A DNA stretch of 64,000 nt from Haloquadratum walsbyi J07HQW1 (GCA_000415965.1 KE356560.1:3404201-3468200), one strand, 5' to 3'. Counted from the first letter of the stretch, positions 48,397 through 58,090 are shown. The notes: generated by a model from the sequence alone, not told the origin. Numbers and translations are program-made.

Positions 48397-49093
48397 GCCT
48401 TCGATACCCGTTTGCCGTCGCATATCTGTCGGATAAAACTAACAAAGAATAATAGTTGCTCGTTTGCGTTGTCCTGCACCTGAGTAACGATTAAGTGGTT
48501 TTCTTATCAGGTGTTTGAATATTTTCACCACCCGAGCACAGCGTGGACATGGACATAATTGAGTTTATGCGCTTCATTCATGTCGCCATGCACGACCACT
48601 CGGTGTGATATTGCGCCGCTCCGTCTCTCACAGGCAGAGATTAGCGAGATGTTGGTTGTGGGTGAGGCTGAGGTCCGTGTTCTGGAGCGAGGGGTGTAGG
48701 CATTGAGGGTGCCTCTGTATACTGTCTTGAGTCTGAAGTCTTTGATGTGAGTATTGATTCCGCTGAATCAGTCGGTGTTGGACGAGAAAGTCCTTCTGTC
48801 GGTGATTGTGCTGGTGTTTGCGCTGTCATTGAATGGTTCTTATTGAAATTGAATATGAATGATTATTCCTGATATGTCACCTCTCAACCTGTCTGAAGAT
48901 GAATATTATTTACGTACGGGTACAGTGGTCCTCATTGTACTACATTATCTATCGTTATATATAATAAATCTTTATGATGTAATTCAGACGTTCACCCATA
49001 GGGGATCAGATATGAGCAATTACTGACTCGGGATAACTGACAGACAGTATCAAACAGTGAAGATTTTTTGCGCGTACAGCCGAATCCATTTAC
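48397..49093. other. Intergenic between glnK and hemL
   Basis: About 700 bases. A 62-codon Pro/Thr/Ser-rich minus-strand frame (48829-48641) is the only ORF and has no motif. AT-rich tracts near 48950-48985 probably serve as promoter DNA. Confidence 0.45.
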
Positions 49094-50434
49094 ATGACTG
49101 ATGAGGAGTCTCAAGCGCTGTATGATCGGGCATTATCGGTGATGCCCGGCGGCGTTAATTCATCCGTGCGGGCGACGCAACCATATCCGTTTTTTGTCGA
49201 GCGTGGTGACGGAGCAACAGTTATTGACGCCGATGGAACCCGCTATCTTGATTATGTGATGGGTTATGGACCACTATTATACGGTCATGATCTCCCGGAG
49301 TCGGTGCATGCAGCAATTCAGTCATATACATCTGAAGGGCCGATGTATGGCGCTCCAACTCCAATTGAAGTCGAACATGCCGAATTTGTCGCCCGGCATG
49401 TGCCGTCCGTCGAAATGATACGGTTTGTCAATTCAGGAACAGAGGCAACCGTCTCAGCCGTCCGACTCGCCCGCGGATACACCGGTCGAGATAAGATTGT
49501 CGTAATGCAGGGCGGCTACCATGGTGCACAAGAGTCCACACTCGTCGAAGGTGACCCGATGCACGTCGAACCGAGTACACCAGGGATTCCGAGTTCATTC
49601 GCTCAGCATACACTTCCAGTTCCATTCAACGATCCAGAAGCAATCACAACTGTGTTTGAGACGCATGGTGAGGATATTGCTGCTGTACTTACCGAGCCAA
49701 TTCTTGCAAACAATGGCATTATCCGTCCAGTTGATGGTTATCTTGAGCATCTCCGGTCACTCACAGATGAATATAACTCACTGTTGATTTTCGATGAGGT
49801 AATTACCGGGTTCCGTGTTGGTGGACTTGGATGTGCACAGTCGAAATTTGGAGTAACACCAGATGTGACGACCTTTGGAAAGATTATCGGTGGCGGGTTC
49901 CCTGTCGGCGCGATTGGTGGGCGTGCAGAGATTATTGAGCATTTCACTCCCTCCGGAGATGTATTCCAGTCGGGAACGTTCTCAGGGCACCCAGTAACGA
50001 TGGCAGCGGGATATGAGTCACTGAAATATGCTGCTGAGAACAATGTCTATGACCACGTCAACCGACTTGGAGAGCGACTTCGAAAGGGAATAACCGAGAT
50101 TGCAACAGACCAATCACCGTCAACAGTCGTTGTTGGGCTCGACTCAATGTTCAAAACCGTGTTCACGAGAGAGGGTTCGACAACAGATGATGGGGATGTC
50201 TGTTCTGCTGGGTGTGAACAACGTGAGTCGTGTATGCGGTATGATGATTGTCCGAAAACGGGCGCGGATGTCGGCAGCGCTGAGACCGAACGGTGGGAAC
50301 GGATTTTCTGGCAGAAAATGCGTGATCACAATATTTTCCTTACGGCGAATCAATTCGAGTCACAGTTTGTCTCATACGCACACACCGACGAAGATATTGA
50401 TCGGACGCTGGAAGCATATAAATCAGCGTTATAG
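49094..50434 (+). CDS. hemL: Glutamate-1-semialdehyde 2,1-aminomutase
   Basis: PLP enzyme giving 5-aminolevulinate from glutamate-1-semialdehyde. 446 aa. The start region is [20 protein letters not shown]. The PLP lysine lies in [18 protein letters not shown], and the GYHGAQ motif is present. An insert near 365-400 holds several Cys ([18 protein letters not shown]), typical of haloarchaeal versions. Confidence 0.96.
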   Translation: MTDEESQALYDRALSVMPGGVNSSVRATQPYPFFVERGDGATVIDADGTRYLDYVMGYGPLLYGHDLPESVHAAIQSYTSEGPMYGAPTPIEVEHAEFVARHVPSVEMIRFVNSGTEATVSAVRLARGYTGRDKIVVMQGGYHGAQESTLVEGDPMHVEPSTPGIPSSFAQHTLPVPFNDPEAITTVFETHGEDIAAVLTEPILANNGIIRPVDGYLEHLRSLTDEYNSLLIFDEVITGFRVGGLGCAQSKFGVTPDVTTFGKIIGGGFPVGAIGGRAEIIEHFTPSGDVFQSGTFSGHPVTMAAGYESLKYAAENNVYDHVNRLGERLRKGITEIATDQSPSTVVVGLDSMFKTVFTREGSTTDDGDVCSAGCEQRESCMRYDDCPKTGADVGSAETERWERIFWQKMRDHNIFLTANQFESQFVSYAHTDEDIDRTLEAYKSAL

Positions 50435-50624
50435 CTCACTGAACGATGATATCAGACCTATTGTATGAGTGATATGATCTGGGTGTGAGACGTTCGTCTC
50501 AGCATAGTACCTCCTCAAACAGTTTATCTCAAATCGCTGTATAAAAAGACATAATTTGCGTGTCCTGTTTCGATGACTGCATCATGCAGTCGATTTTTTA
50601 TATGAATCTACTGGAAGTTCGAGT

Positions 50625-51068
50625 ATGTCTGACTCATCACTTCGCAGCACAAATAGTGATGCTGACCCACTCAATGGATTACTCCCACATGCAGAGGTTA
50701 ACTCGCGATGGTGGTATTGGATTGCTGCGGTGCCGCTGTCTGTTGTGATCGCTACAGTTGGGTTCATTGTATTCTTTATCACCATCTTGACTGGGGTTGC
50801 CATTGATCTCGAATTTGCAGTCGCCGGGCTATGGATTCTCATTGTTCCGGTCGTCGGGCTGAGTGGTGTCATTATGACTGTCATGTTTCCAGTCGCAACA
50901 TACATTGATGCACGAGCGATTGCTGAATCGCGATATCAGTGGACACCCGATCCTCGTATCTGGGGGATCATTGCCTTTGGAACTGTCATTGGTAGCGTGT
51001 TCGTATTGAGTATCGTGGTTGCGGTGTACTATCTGTATCGTCGACACAAAGCAGTCGGGACGCCGTAA
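50625..51068 (+). CDS. Small membrane protein, family not recognised
   Basis: 147 aa. A polar N-terminus of about 30 residues is followed by three to four TM helices (WIAAVPLSVVIATVGFIVFF, FAVAGLWILIVPVVGLSGVI, IIAFGTVIGSVFVLSIVVAV) and a basic end YRRHKAVGTP. It lies between hemL and a repeat-rich gap. The function is unknown. Confidence 0.75.
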   Translation: MSDSSLRSTNSDADPLNGLLPHAEVNSRWWYWIAAVPLSVVIATVGFIVFFITILTGVAIDLEFAVAGLWILIVPVVGLSGVIMTVMFPVATYIDARAIAESRYQWTPDPRIWGIIAFGTVIGSVFVLSIVVAVYYLYRRHKAVGTP

Positions 51069-51459
51069 TCAATGAGTTCATGATGACCGACGAGTATTTC
51101 TCCTAAAGTACCACGGGTCGGGTGACCTGTGGAACTCTCATTACGTTATTTAAATATGATGATCGTTACTCACAAGCAAATATGTATTTTAATTCCGACA
51201 GGCTATGTTCCCGTCCTCAAGAAGCAACGCAGCAGGCTGAACGAAGCGAGGAGCGCAGTAGGGCGGTGAGGCAGTGTCGCTCTCACCTGTTCAGACAGTT
51301 TCACCAACGCGGGATTCGTCGGTATATTATATCGGCAACACGATGCACCCTATATCTCCGATGGGATTCAGGCGCTCACCCGCGACACCAACCGCGTCCC
51401 ATCGGTTATGATCAACTGTCCAACAGTGAGGAGTTGGACACCAACACTCCGAACCATCA
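51069..51459. other. Intergenic, nothing firm
   Basis: Short GC-richer patch at 51200-51300 (CGAAGCGAGGAGCGCAGTAG) that reads like tnpB-end debris, without a recognisable gene. Confidence 0.35.
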
Positions 51460-51583
51460 TTAACAGTTGTTGGTAATTTGATTTCTGTATCCGAAACTGC
51501 AGCGGAACGCATAACCGAGCGTCCCAGCTGAGCCAACTGTGGGTTCGAATAGACACAGTGGGCATATTGCCAATGACTGTTAA
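51460..51583 (+). repeat. M repeat copy with best-preserved terminal inverted repeats
   Basis: The left end TTAACAGTTGTTGGTAAT (51460-51477) and the right end ATTGCCAATGACTGTTAA (51566-51583) are inverted repeats with few mismatches. Core: CGGAACGCATAACCGAGCGTCC. It is 124 bp with no ORF. Confidence 0.78.
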
Positions 51584-51666
51584 ACAGAACTTGCCTGCGG
51601 ACTGTGGAGTCTAGAATCGCTGTGCCCATGTCGGGAAGACATTCCGACACAGACATCCGCATCGGC

Positions 51667-51726
51667 ATCGACATCGACATCGACATCGACATCGACATCG
51701 ACATCGACATCGACATCGACATCGAC
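51667..51726. repeat. Ten perfect ATCGAC hexanucleotide repeats
   Basis: Ten uninterrupted units of ATCGAC, preceded by related ATCGGC and followed by ACCGGC/ACCGAC units. It lies in a 900-base gene-free gap. It reads as Asp-Ile or Ser-Met dipeptide runs in artefactual frames on either strand. Confidence 0.95.
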
Positions 51727-51982
51727 ACCGGCACCGACAGAGGAAGCGCTGTCTTCACCGAGCGAGAAACAGTAGCCACGAGCGTGGGGAGATAGGATAG
51801 TTCACATATCTGTGCATTCCTTTCTGCGGGTGATGGACACTGAAGCTTTGTATCGACTGCATCAGGGGCAAAGGAGAATCCCGAGAAACTCACCTTGCAC
51901 CTCGCTCATTGAGAGACACGGAAGTAGGAGTGTAGCGAAGTGGTGTCCTTTTCACCCGTGACCGCAGATTATCGCACAGAAG

Positions 51983-53173
51983 ATGACCACTCGTAGTCGC
52001 ACTCGCGGGACATTAACACTCGCGACACGGGGGTCTGATCTCGCGCTCAGACAGGCGACGAGCGTTCAAGAGGCGCTCACAGATGAGCGCTATGAGGTTG
52101 ACCTCATTGAAGTTGAAACGCGCGGTGATCAAATTCAGGACGAGTTAATACATCAACTCGGAAAAACAGGTGCGTTCGTCCGTGCACTTGATCAGGAGGT
52201 TCTTGATCCCACAGCTGAGGCTGATGCTGCAGTTCACTCGATGAAAGATATGCCAACGGACAGTCCAGATGGTCTTGTTGTTGCCGGGATTCCACAGCGG
52301 GCACCACCAGGTGACCTTTTGATTACGACTGACGGACAGAAATTATCTGAGCTACCATCCGGGGCTACTGTTGGAACATCATCGCTTCGTCGACAAGCGC
52401 AGTTGCTCGATCAGCGTTCGGATATTACCGTTGAGCCACTACGGGGGAATGTTGATACACGAATTGAAAAACTACTTGCGCCGTCATTGCAGACAGAACA
52501 CGAACAACGTATTGAGGCCGAGCAGGATGAGATGACAGATGGCGAAAGCGCTAGGAGTGATGATAAAGCTGAGCATGCAGAGGAAGATGAGGCGAGCGAG
52601 GATCTTCCTGAGTTTGAACAATCAATTGAGGAGTGGTTTAATGAACTCTCTGAGATTGAACGACGAGCGCTTGAGCGATCGGTTGAAACAGAATATGATG
52701 CAATCGTCCTCGCAGAAGCCGGACTACAGCGATCAGGGCTTATCCATCATATTGAGTATGTCAAGCTTGATACAGCAACCTTCGTTCCAGCGCCAGGGCA
52801 GGGTGCAATTGCTATTACCACACAGGGAAAGACGGATGCAACAACACAGATTCGAGAAGCCATTGATCATCCACGAACACGCGTCGAGACGACTGTTGAA
52901 CGGACAGTACTGGCTGAGTTAGGTGGTGGATGTATCGCACCAATCGGCGTTCATGCAACATTGCAAGGTGAGTACGTCCATGTAACCGCACGGGTCTTAG
53001 CAGGCGATGGGACAGAGACCGTCAGTGGAAGTCGTAACCTTCCAGTTGATAATCATGCAGCTGCAGCTGCTCAGTTCGCTGATAAACTCGCAGATCGCGG
53101 TGCTGATGAACTGATTACTGCTGCACGGGTTGCTGCGGATGAAAGTAACAGTACGGAACCAGCGGGAGAGTAA
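51983..53173 (+). CDS. hemC: Porphobilinogen deaminase (hydroxymethylbilane synthase)
   Basis: Polymerises four porphobilinogens. 396 aa versus about 310 usually. The start TRGTLTLATRGSDLALRQA, the conserved HSMKDMPTD, and the cofactor-attaching Cys in ELGGGCIAPIGVHA are intact. About residues 172-230 carry a Glu/Asp-rich insert between the DTRIEKL and DAIVLAEAGLQRSG blocks. It heads hemC-cobA-hemD, with spacings of 7 bases and a one-base overlap. Confidence 0.96.
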   Translation: MTTRSRTRGTLTLATRGSDLALRQATSVQEALTDERYEVDLIEVETRGDQIQDELIHQLGKTGAFVRALDQEVLDPTAEADAAVHSMKDMPTDSPDGLVVAGIPQRAPPGDLLITTDGQKLSELPSGATVGTSSLRRQAQLLDQRSDITVEPLRGNVDTRIEKLLAPSLQTEHEQRIEAEQDEMTDGESARSDDKAEHAEEDEASEDLPEFEQSIEEWFNELSEIERRALERSVETEYDAIVLAEAGLQRSGLIHHIEYVKLDTATFVPAPGQGAIAITTQGKTDATTQIREAIDHPRTRVETTVERTVLAELGGGCIAPIGVHATLQGEYVHVTARVLAGDGTETVSGSRNLPVDNHAAAAAQFADKLADRGADELITAARVAADESNSTEPAGE

Positions 53174-53180
53174 GACCGGT

Positions 53181-53987
53181 ATGAGTGATGACACTGACAC
53201 CGGTATGGTCTATCTCGTCGGGAGTGGTCCAGGGGATCCATCATTACTGACGGTGAAAGCAAAGGAACTGCTCGATACTGCAGATGTCGTCTTGCATGAT
53301 AAGCTTCCTGGACCGGCGATTATCGAATCAATTCCCGAATCGAAGCGTGAGGATGTTGGGAAGCGTGCTGGTGGTGAACGGACGCCACAGGAGTACACGA
53401 ATGACCGATTGGTCGAACTTGCGAAGGCTGGCAGAACCGTTGTGCGATTAAAGGGTGGCGATCCATTTGTGTTTGGCCGGGGTGGTGAGGAAATGGAACA
53501 TCTCGCTACTGCGGGCGTTCCATTCGAGGTTGTGCCGGGGATTACGTCTGCTATCGGCGGTCCGGGAGTTGCTGGGATTCCAGTGACACATCGTGAGCAT
53601 GCATCATCAGTCTCGTTCGTGACTGGTCATGAGGATCCTACCAAGGATGAATCCGCTATCGACTGGGAAGCACTTGCGGCGACTGGTGGAACGATTGTTG
53701 TCCTGATGGGTGTCGGCAAACTTCCGGCATATACTGCCGAATTACAAGACGCTGGAATGGACCCGGAAACACCAATCGCACTCATCGAACAGGCGACACG
53801 ACCATCGATGCAAGTAGCAGTTGGAACACTTGACACAGCAGTCGATATCCGTGATGAAGTTGGGATTGAACCACCGGCAATCACCGTCATCGGTGAGGTT
53901 GCTACGACACGTGAACGTGTATGTCAGTGGATTGATCAAACACAGCATCATCATTTCGAACAGATAGAAACTCAGGATCAGTCATAA
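53181..53987 (+). CDS. cobA: Uroporphyrinogen-III C-methyltransferase
   Basis: SAM-dependent SUMT converting uroporphyrinogen III to precorrin-2, toward siroheme or cobalamin. 268 aa from ATG 53181 (MSDDTDTGMVYLVGSGPGDP). Motifs: VGSGPGDPSLLTVKA, RLKGGDPFVFGRGGEE and GVPFEVVPGITSA. It lies between hemC and hemD and its stop overlaps the hemD ATG by one base (TAATG). Confidence 0.94.
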   Translation: MSDDTDTGMVYLVGSGPGDPSLLTVKAKELLDTADVVLHDKLPGPAIIESIPESKREDVGKRAGGERTPQEYTNDRLVELAKAGRTVVRLKGGDPFVFGRGGEEMEHLATAGVPFEVVPGITSAIGGPGVAGIPVTHREHASSVSFVTGHEDPTKDESAIDWEALAATGGTIVVLMGVGKLPAYTAELQDAGMDPETPIALIEQATRPSMQVAVGTLDTAVDIRDEVGIEPPAITVIGEVATTRERVCQWIDQTQHHHFEQIETQDQS

Positions 53988-54814
53988 TGTCAAAGAATCA
54001 GATAGACTGGAGACGAACCCCACGAGTTGGCGTGTTTCGGCCCGATGATGAACGCATGGCCACTGCAGTCGAGTTACTGGAAGAATATGGAATCACAGCC
54101 GTTCCTGACCCGATGTTATCAGTTGAGCCGACTGGTACAATCCCCGAGATAGAGGCTGTTTCAGACACATCACCATTCATCGTATTGACAAGTAAAACAG
54201 GCGTTGAGATTCTCGCAGACGCTGGGTGGAGTCCCGCCACAGCGACAGTAGCGTGCATTGGACCACAGACCGCAGCCGCAGCCCGCGATGTTGGATGGAC
54301 AGTCGATATAGTTCCAACAGAGTACTCCTCACAGGGGTTAGTTGATGCACTCACAGACAAGGTGACAGACCGATCAGTCATTGTCGCACGAAGTGATCAT
54401 GGGAGTGAGACACTTCTTGATGGGTTGAATGCAGCGGGAGCAGATGTCACTGAAACGGTCCTCTATCGTCTTGTGCGACCTGCTGGGACCGGGCAATCGA
54501 CCGTGATGGCTGCTGGTGATGAGTTGGATGCGGTTTGTTTTACATCATCACTGACAGTCGAACACTTTCTTGCTGCTGCTGCGAACAGAGAACTCCGTGA
54601 GGAAGCGATTGCAGGACTCAACCATGCTGTCGTCGGGACGATTGGTGAGCCAACTCGGGAAACAGCCGAAAGGTGCGGAATTCGCGTTGATGTCACCCCA
54701 GCAGATGCAACATTCGAGGATCTTGTTGAGGCTGTCGTGACTGAATTACAAAAAGGGCAGTTGTCATCAGATGTCGATGAGACGACCGACCGAGCAGATG
54801 AATCAAGCGAGTGA
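53987..54814 (+). CDS. hemD: Uroporphyrinogen-III synthase
   Basis: Cyclises hydroxymethylbilane with D-ring inversion. 275 aa with two Rossmann-like lobes. Weakly conserved family features are PFIVLTSKTGVEIL, VACIGPQTAAAARDVGW and VCFTSSLTVEHFL. The C-terminal 20 residues are acidic. Its position after hemC-cobA confirms the call. Confidence 0.9.
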   Translation: MSKNQIDWRRTPRVGVFRPDDERMATAVELLEEYGITAVPDPMLSVEPTGTIPEIEAVSDTSPFIVLTSKTGVEILADAGWSPATATVACIGPQTAAAARDVGWTVDIVPTEYSSQGLVDALTDKVTDRSVIVARSDHGSETLLDGLNAAGADVTETVLYRLVRPAGTGQSTVMAAGDELDAVCFTSSLTVEHFLAAAANRELREEAIAGLNHAVVGTIGEPTRETAERCGIRVDVTPADATFEDLVEAVVTELQKGQLSSDVDETTDRADESSE

Positions 54815-54921
54815 TAATTGTGATTGGCGAGTGTGAATCACGTCTCTCAGATGGAATATGAGTATGTGCACCGGAAGTGCTGAGACTGAACCCAATATTA
54901 ATCCGATCATCAAAATGATAC

Positions 54922-55341
54922 ATGGATAGCTCGTATCGACCTGTGAGTCTCATAGCCGGCATCGCAAGTACCGTTATTGGCGGAGCTATCATTGCGATGT
55001 CGATTAATTTCTTAACTGTCTCAGCAGGTGGAATTTTGGAGGCGACCAGTATTAAGATAATTGGATGGGGCAGTGGAGATATTGTAACTGGCATAAACCT
55101 CAGTGTTGGTGGTATGCTGGCAATCGCCGGAGTGTCGTTATTGAGTGGGCGAGGGCGCGCAATAGCCGTTTCTGCAGGAACGGGCGTCTGTATTTTGTCG
55201 CTGATTGGACTTGCATTGTATCCAACAGTATCAATCGCGTCTCCTCCACCGCGTGTATTAGTATCGCTTGGTGTGATTGGGATTATTACTCTGTTCACTG
55301 GGACATCACTCAGCGGTCTCCGAGTTGGGCGTGATGACTAG
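54922..55341 (+). CDS. Four-helix membrane protein, family not recognised
   Basis: 139 aa with four hydrophobic helices: IAGIASTVIGGAIIAMSINF, LSVGGMLAIAGVSLL, AVSAGTGVCILSLIGLALY and VLVSLGVIGIITLFTG. It is Gly/Ser-rich with no catalytic motif, and lies downstream of hemD. Confidence 0.7.
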   Translation: MDSSYRPVSLIAGIASTVIGGAIIAMSINFLTVSAGGILEATSIKIIGWGSGDIVTGINLSVGGMLAIAGVSLLSGRGRAIAVSAGTGVCILSLIGLALYPTVSIASPPPRVLVSLGVIGIITLFTGTSLSGLRVGRDD

Positions 55342-55494
55342 GGTGTGGTAACGCAGGATTGTATTCGACAGTGTGAGTCATGTGAGTCGAAATAGAGCAT
55401 GCAGACCGACGTTCGTACTCTGTGTGGTCTTACGGAAAAACACTGATCACAGTGTCAACCACCGCTACAGGTGTCTGTCAAATATATATTCCAT
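55342..55494. other. Intergenic, nothing recognised
   Basis: Spacer between the membrane-protein gene and the orphan tnpB end. No supported feature. Confidence 0.5.
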
Positions 55495-55575
55495 CAGTGA
55501 ACTACCCCACCCTATTTAGCGACCGGCGTCGCTTCCTTGAGGGTGGGGCTTCCTGTTTCCACGACGCGCTCTCCA
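55495..55575 (-). mobile_element. Orphan tnpB 3' end with reRNA-like scaffold
   Basis: On the minus strand 55571-55512 reads ERVVETGSPTLKEATPVAK plus stop, the standard C-terminus of IS1341-type TnpB. The same DNA forms a perfect 9-bp stem AGGGTGGGG (55540-55548)/CCCCACCCT (55505-55513) around an inner stem AGCGAC/GTCGCT, then GTAGTTCAC. The rest of tnpB is missing. Either a deletion relic or an independent guide-RNA unit. Confidence 0.65.
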
Positions 55576-55676
55576 TCCACGACCTCGGAGCTACCCGATG
55601 AGCTAACTGGAGCCATTCTTCTTTCTCAGGGAGTCCGTCTGCTTATCATCACAGATCTCAAAACAATCATTCAATC

Positions 55677-56215
55677 TTGACATCCTCCTCGGTCTCAAGG
55701 CGGAAGGAATCTCACGGCACCACTCTGCTCCGCTTTGCTTCGCTTGGTTGGGAGTGGGAGTGGGGTGTCAGGTTTGGGTTTGGGTTTGCAGACTCCCAAG
55801 ACCAAGACCAAGAGCAAGCCAGGACACCGTTGGAATCGGTGTGTGGTCGGTCACTGGGCAGTCTCTCGGGAGTGCCGAGTGCCAAGCCCCAGCTCCCGGG
55901 AGTCCTCTCTTCAACTGAATCAAGGACTTGTGTTGGTTGTACCACAAGAGCTTCCGTCAGTCTCACCAGACTCGGAGTTACTTGCATTAGTGAGGAGAGC
56001 CCGATGCTTGTCATGTGATTCCCACATGGGCACACCCTGGTTCCAACGTGGGCGGACACTCGAACCACCACCTGTCGGACATTCGGCTCCATCGGGGTCA
56101 GAGCCGATGTGCCGGCACTCACAGATACCTCTATCCAACAAAACCGTTCGGAATCGCCCACTGTGACGGCGCGCATCCACAGCCTCAGTGGGATTGCGCC
56201 TGTTCAGCGTATAAC
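55677..56215 (-). mobile_element. Remnant element C, minus orientation, best-preserved copy
   Basis: Opens on the plus strand with TTGACATCCTCCTCGG...AAGGAATCTC and ends near GCGCGCATCCACAGCCTCAG, as does copy A. The minus strand keeps a stretch reading WNQGVPMWESHDKHRALLTN then ASNSESGETD before a stop, similar to A. A short-repeat patch (GTTTGG/AAGACC units) at 55770-55815 sits at the same internal place as the repeat patches in A and B. Confidence 0.6.
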
Positions 56216-56366
56216 TCAGTGACAGACGGAACTCTCGTCGGTTGCTTCAGACTCGGGTTCCCCCATCTCACAGAAGCGATTCGAGAATCTGTGGTACCTA
56301 TGAGAGATAGTGGCGGGATTTGCATACGCCAACATAAATAGATGGCCGCTGAATAATGAATAATGT

Positions 56367-57665
56367 ATGTCAGATAACGAATCAGAGCCTGGATTTGAAA
56401 CGCGGACATTACATGCTGGACAGGAACCTGACCCGACAACAGGTGCTCGAGCACCACCATTGTACCAGACCACTTCATACGTTTTTGATGACGCTGATGA
56501 CGCTGCCCAGCAATTTGCACTAGAGAAGGAAGGATACATTTACTCGCGATTGATGAATCCGACAGTCGCGACATTACAGGAGCGACTAGCATCATTAGAA
56601 AGTGGTATTGGTGCGGCTGCGACCGCATCAGGAATGGCTGCACTTGATCTCGCGACATTCCTTCTTGCATCGGCTGGAGATAACATTGTGACTGCATCAT
56701 CGCTGTACGGCGGGACATACACGTATTTCACACATACGGTCGAGCGACGTGGCATCTCAGCCCGATTTGTCGATACACTTGCATATGATGAGTATGCCGA
56801 GGCAATTGACGATGATACTGCATATGTTCATATCGAGACGATTGGGAATCCGGCGCTTGTGACACCGGATATCGAGCGAATCGCTAATATTGCTCATGAG
56901 CATGACACGCCATTATTCGTTGACAATACATTTGCAACACCTGCGTTATGCCGCCCAATCGAACATGGTGCTGATTTGGTGTGGGACTCAACGACAAAGT
57001 GGATACATGGTGCAGGAACGACAATTGGCGGTGTACTCATCGATGGTGGGTCGTTCCCATGGGGTGATTACCCAGAGAAATACCCCGAAATTGGTGCATC
57101 AAATCCCGCATATCATGGTGTGAATTTTGCAGAACGATTCGGTGATGCGGCACTGACATACGCTGCGATTGCCCGAGGACTGCGAGATCTTGGGAATGCA
57201 CAGTCACCATTTGATGCGTGGAATACACTTGAGAAACTCGAATCACTCCCGATGCGGATGGAGCAGCACTGCACAAATGCAATGGCTGTTGCAGAGTTCC
57301 TCAATTCACATGAGGCAGTCTCATGGGTCAACTATCCGGGTCTTCCAGACCACGAGACACACTCAGAAGCAACATCATATCTTGAAGGCGGGTATGGCGG
57401 GATGATTACATTTGGACTTGACGCCGGATATGAGGCTGCACGAGATACTGTCAATAATGTTGAACTCGCTTCACTGCTCGCGAATGTTGGTGATGCAAAA
57501 ACGCTCGTCATCCATCCCGCGTCAACCACACACCAACAGTTGACTGAGTCTGAGCAGGAGGCTGCCGGAGTGACACCTGATATGGTCCGACTCTCCGTTG
57601 GAATTGAAGATGTCGACGATATTATTGCTGATCTCACACAGGCAATCGACACTGCAACCGCGTGA
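56367..57665 (+). CDS. metY: O-acetylhomoserine sulfhydrylase
   Basis: PLP enzyme of the Cys/Met-metabolism class making homocysteine from O-acetylhomoserine and sulfide. 432 aa. Markers: ETRTLHAGQEPDPTTGARA, YSRLMNPT, the PLP-binding lysine in WDSTTKWIHGAGTT, and the long insert after it (FPWGDYPEKYPEI) typical of the homocysteine-synthase subgroup. C-terminus: VIHPASTTHQQLTESEQ. Single gene. Confidence 0.94.
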   Translation: MSDNESEPGFETRTLHAGQEPDPTTGARAPPLYQTTSYVFDDADDAAQQFALEKEGYIYSRLMNPTVATLQERLASLESGIGAAATASGMAALDLATFLLASAGDNIVTASSLYGGTYTYFTHTVERRGISARFVDTLAYDEYAEAIDDDTAYVHIETIGNPALVTPDIERIANIAHEHDTPLFVDNTFATPALCRPIEHGADLVWDSTTKWIHGAGTTIGGVLIDGGSFPWGDYPEKYPEIGASNPAYHGVNFAERFGDAALTYAAIARGLRDLGNAQSPFDAWNTLEKLESLPMRMEQHCTNAMAVAEFLNSHEAVSWVNYPGLPDHETHSEATSYLEGGYGGMITFGLDAGYEAARDTVNNVELASLLANVGDAKTLVIHPASTTHQQLTESEQEAAGVTPDMVRLSVGIEDVDDIIADLTQAIDTATA

Positions 57666-57717
57666 GTGTCAGCGTCAGTAACTACCTACATTAATGAGAG
57701 TATTTATCATCCGATTT
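57666..57717. other. Spacer after metY
   Basis: Short stretch before an M repeat, with nothing else visible. Confidence 0.4.
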
Positions 57718-57825
57718 AATCAGTTGTTAGCATTGTAGGTTTCTGTTTCGTTGTTCAGGATGGAACGGACGAATGAGTATTGCGACTCGGGTAAGTATGG
57801 CTCCGGATATAAACTGATCAAACTT
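57718..57825 (+). repeat. M repeat copy, diverged
   Basis: TCAGTTGTTAGCATTGTAGG and TTTCTGTTTCG match the left side of M. The centre has only GGATGGAACGGACG. A likely right end is ATAAACTGATC. Confidence 0.45.
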
Positions 57826-58090
57826 ATGATCATATAACCAGCAATTGTTATATGGAACCTGAAACGTCAATCTTTGTCCGCCGGTGTGGTTTCGACACAC
57901 AAGAGGTGATTTATTCATCTGGGTTGGTGAAGAAAGATTGATTATATCGGTAGCTTCAGGAGAGGGAGTATACTATATCAATTTGAATAATGACTGAGAG
58001 AATGCCCGAACAGAGTCGACGTATTGAGTCTCATCACAACACAGCGCGTAGATACGGAATCTTCTCATCTGAGTCATTAGATCGCTGACC
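57826..58090. other. Intergenic upstream of the phosphate transporter
   Basis: About 265 bases with no supported feature. Confidence 0.45.

Noticed and set aside
48641-48829. 62-codon Pro/Ser/Thr-rich minus-strand ORF
   Set aside because: Low complexity, no motif and no ribosome site. Kept only as a note in the gap description.
51327-51893. 188-codon minus-strand ORF with a long Ser-Met run
   Set aside because: The run is just the ATCGAC hexamer read in one frame, and the ORF crosses an M repeat. No conserved motif.
55575-55610. tRNA-like 5' half on the minus strand (GGCTCCAGTTAGCTCATCGG)
   Set aside because: A D-arm-like sequence is present, but no anticodon arm, T arm or matching acceptor follows. 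The adjoining DNA is the tnpB tail.
55712-56176. 154-codon minus-strand ORF inside element C
   Set aside because: A different frame carries the peptide shared with element A. This one contains repeat-derived SWSWSW and PNPNP runs and is probably incidental.
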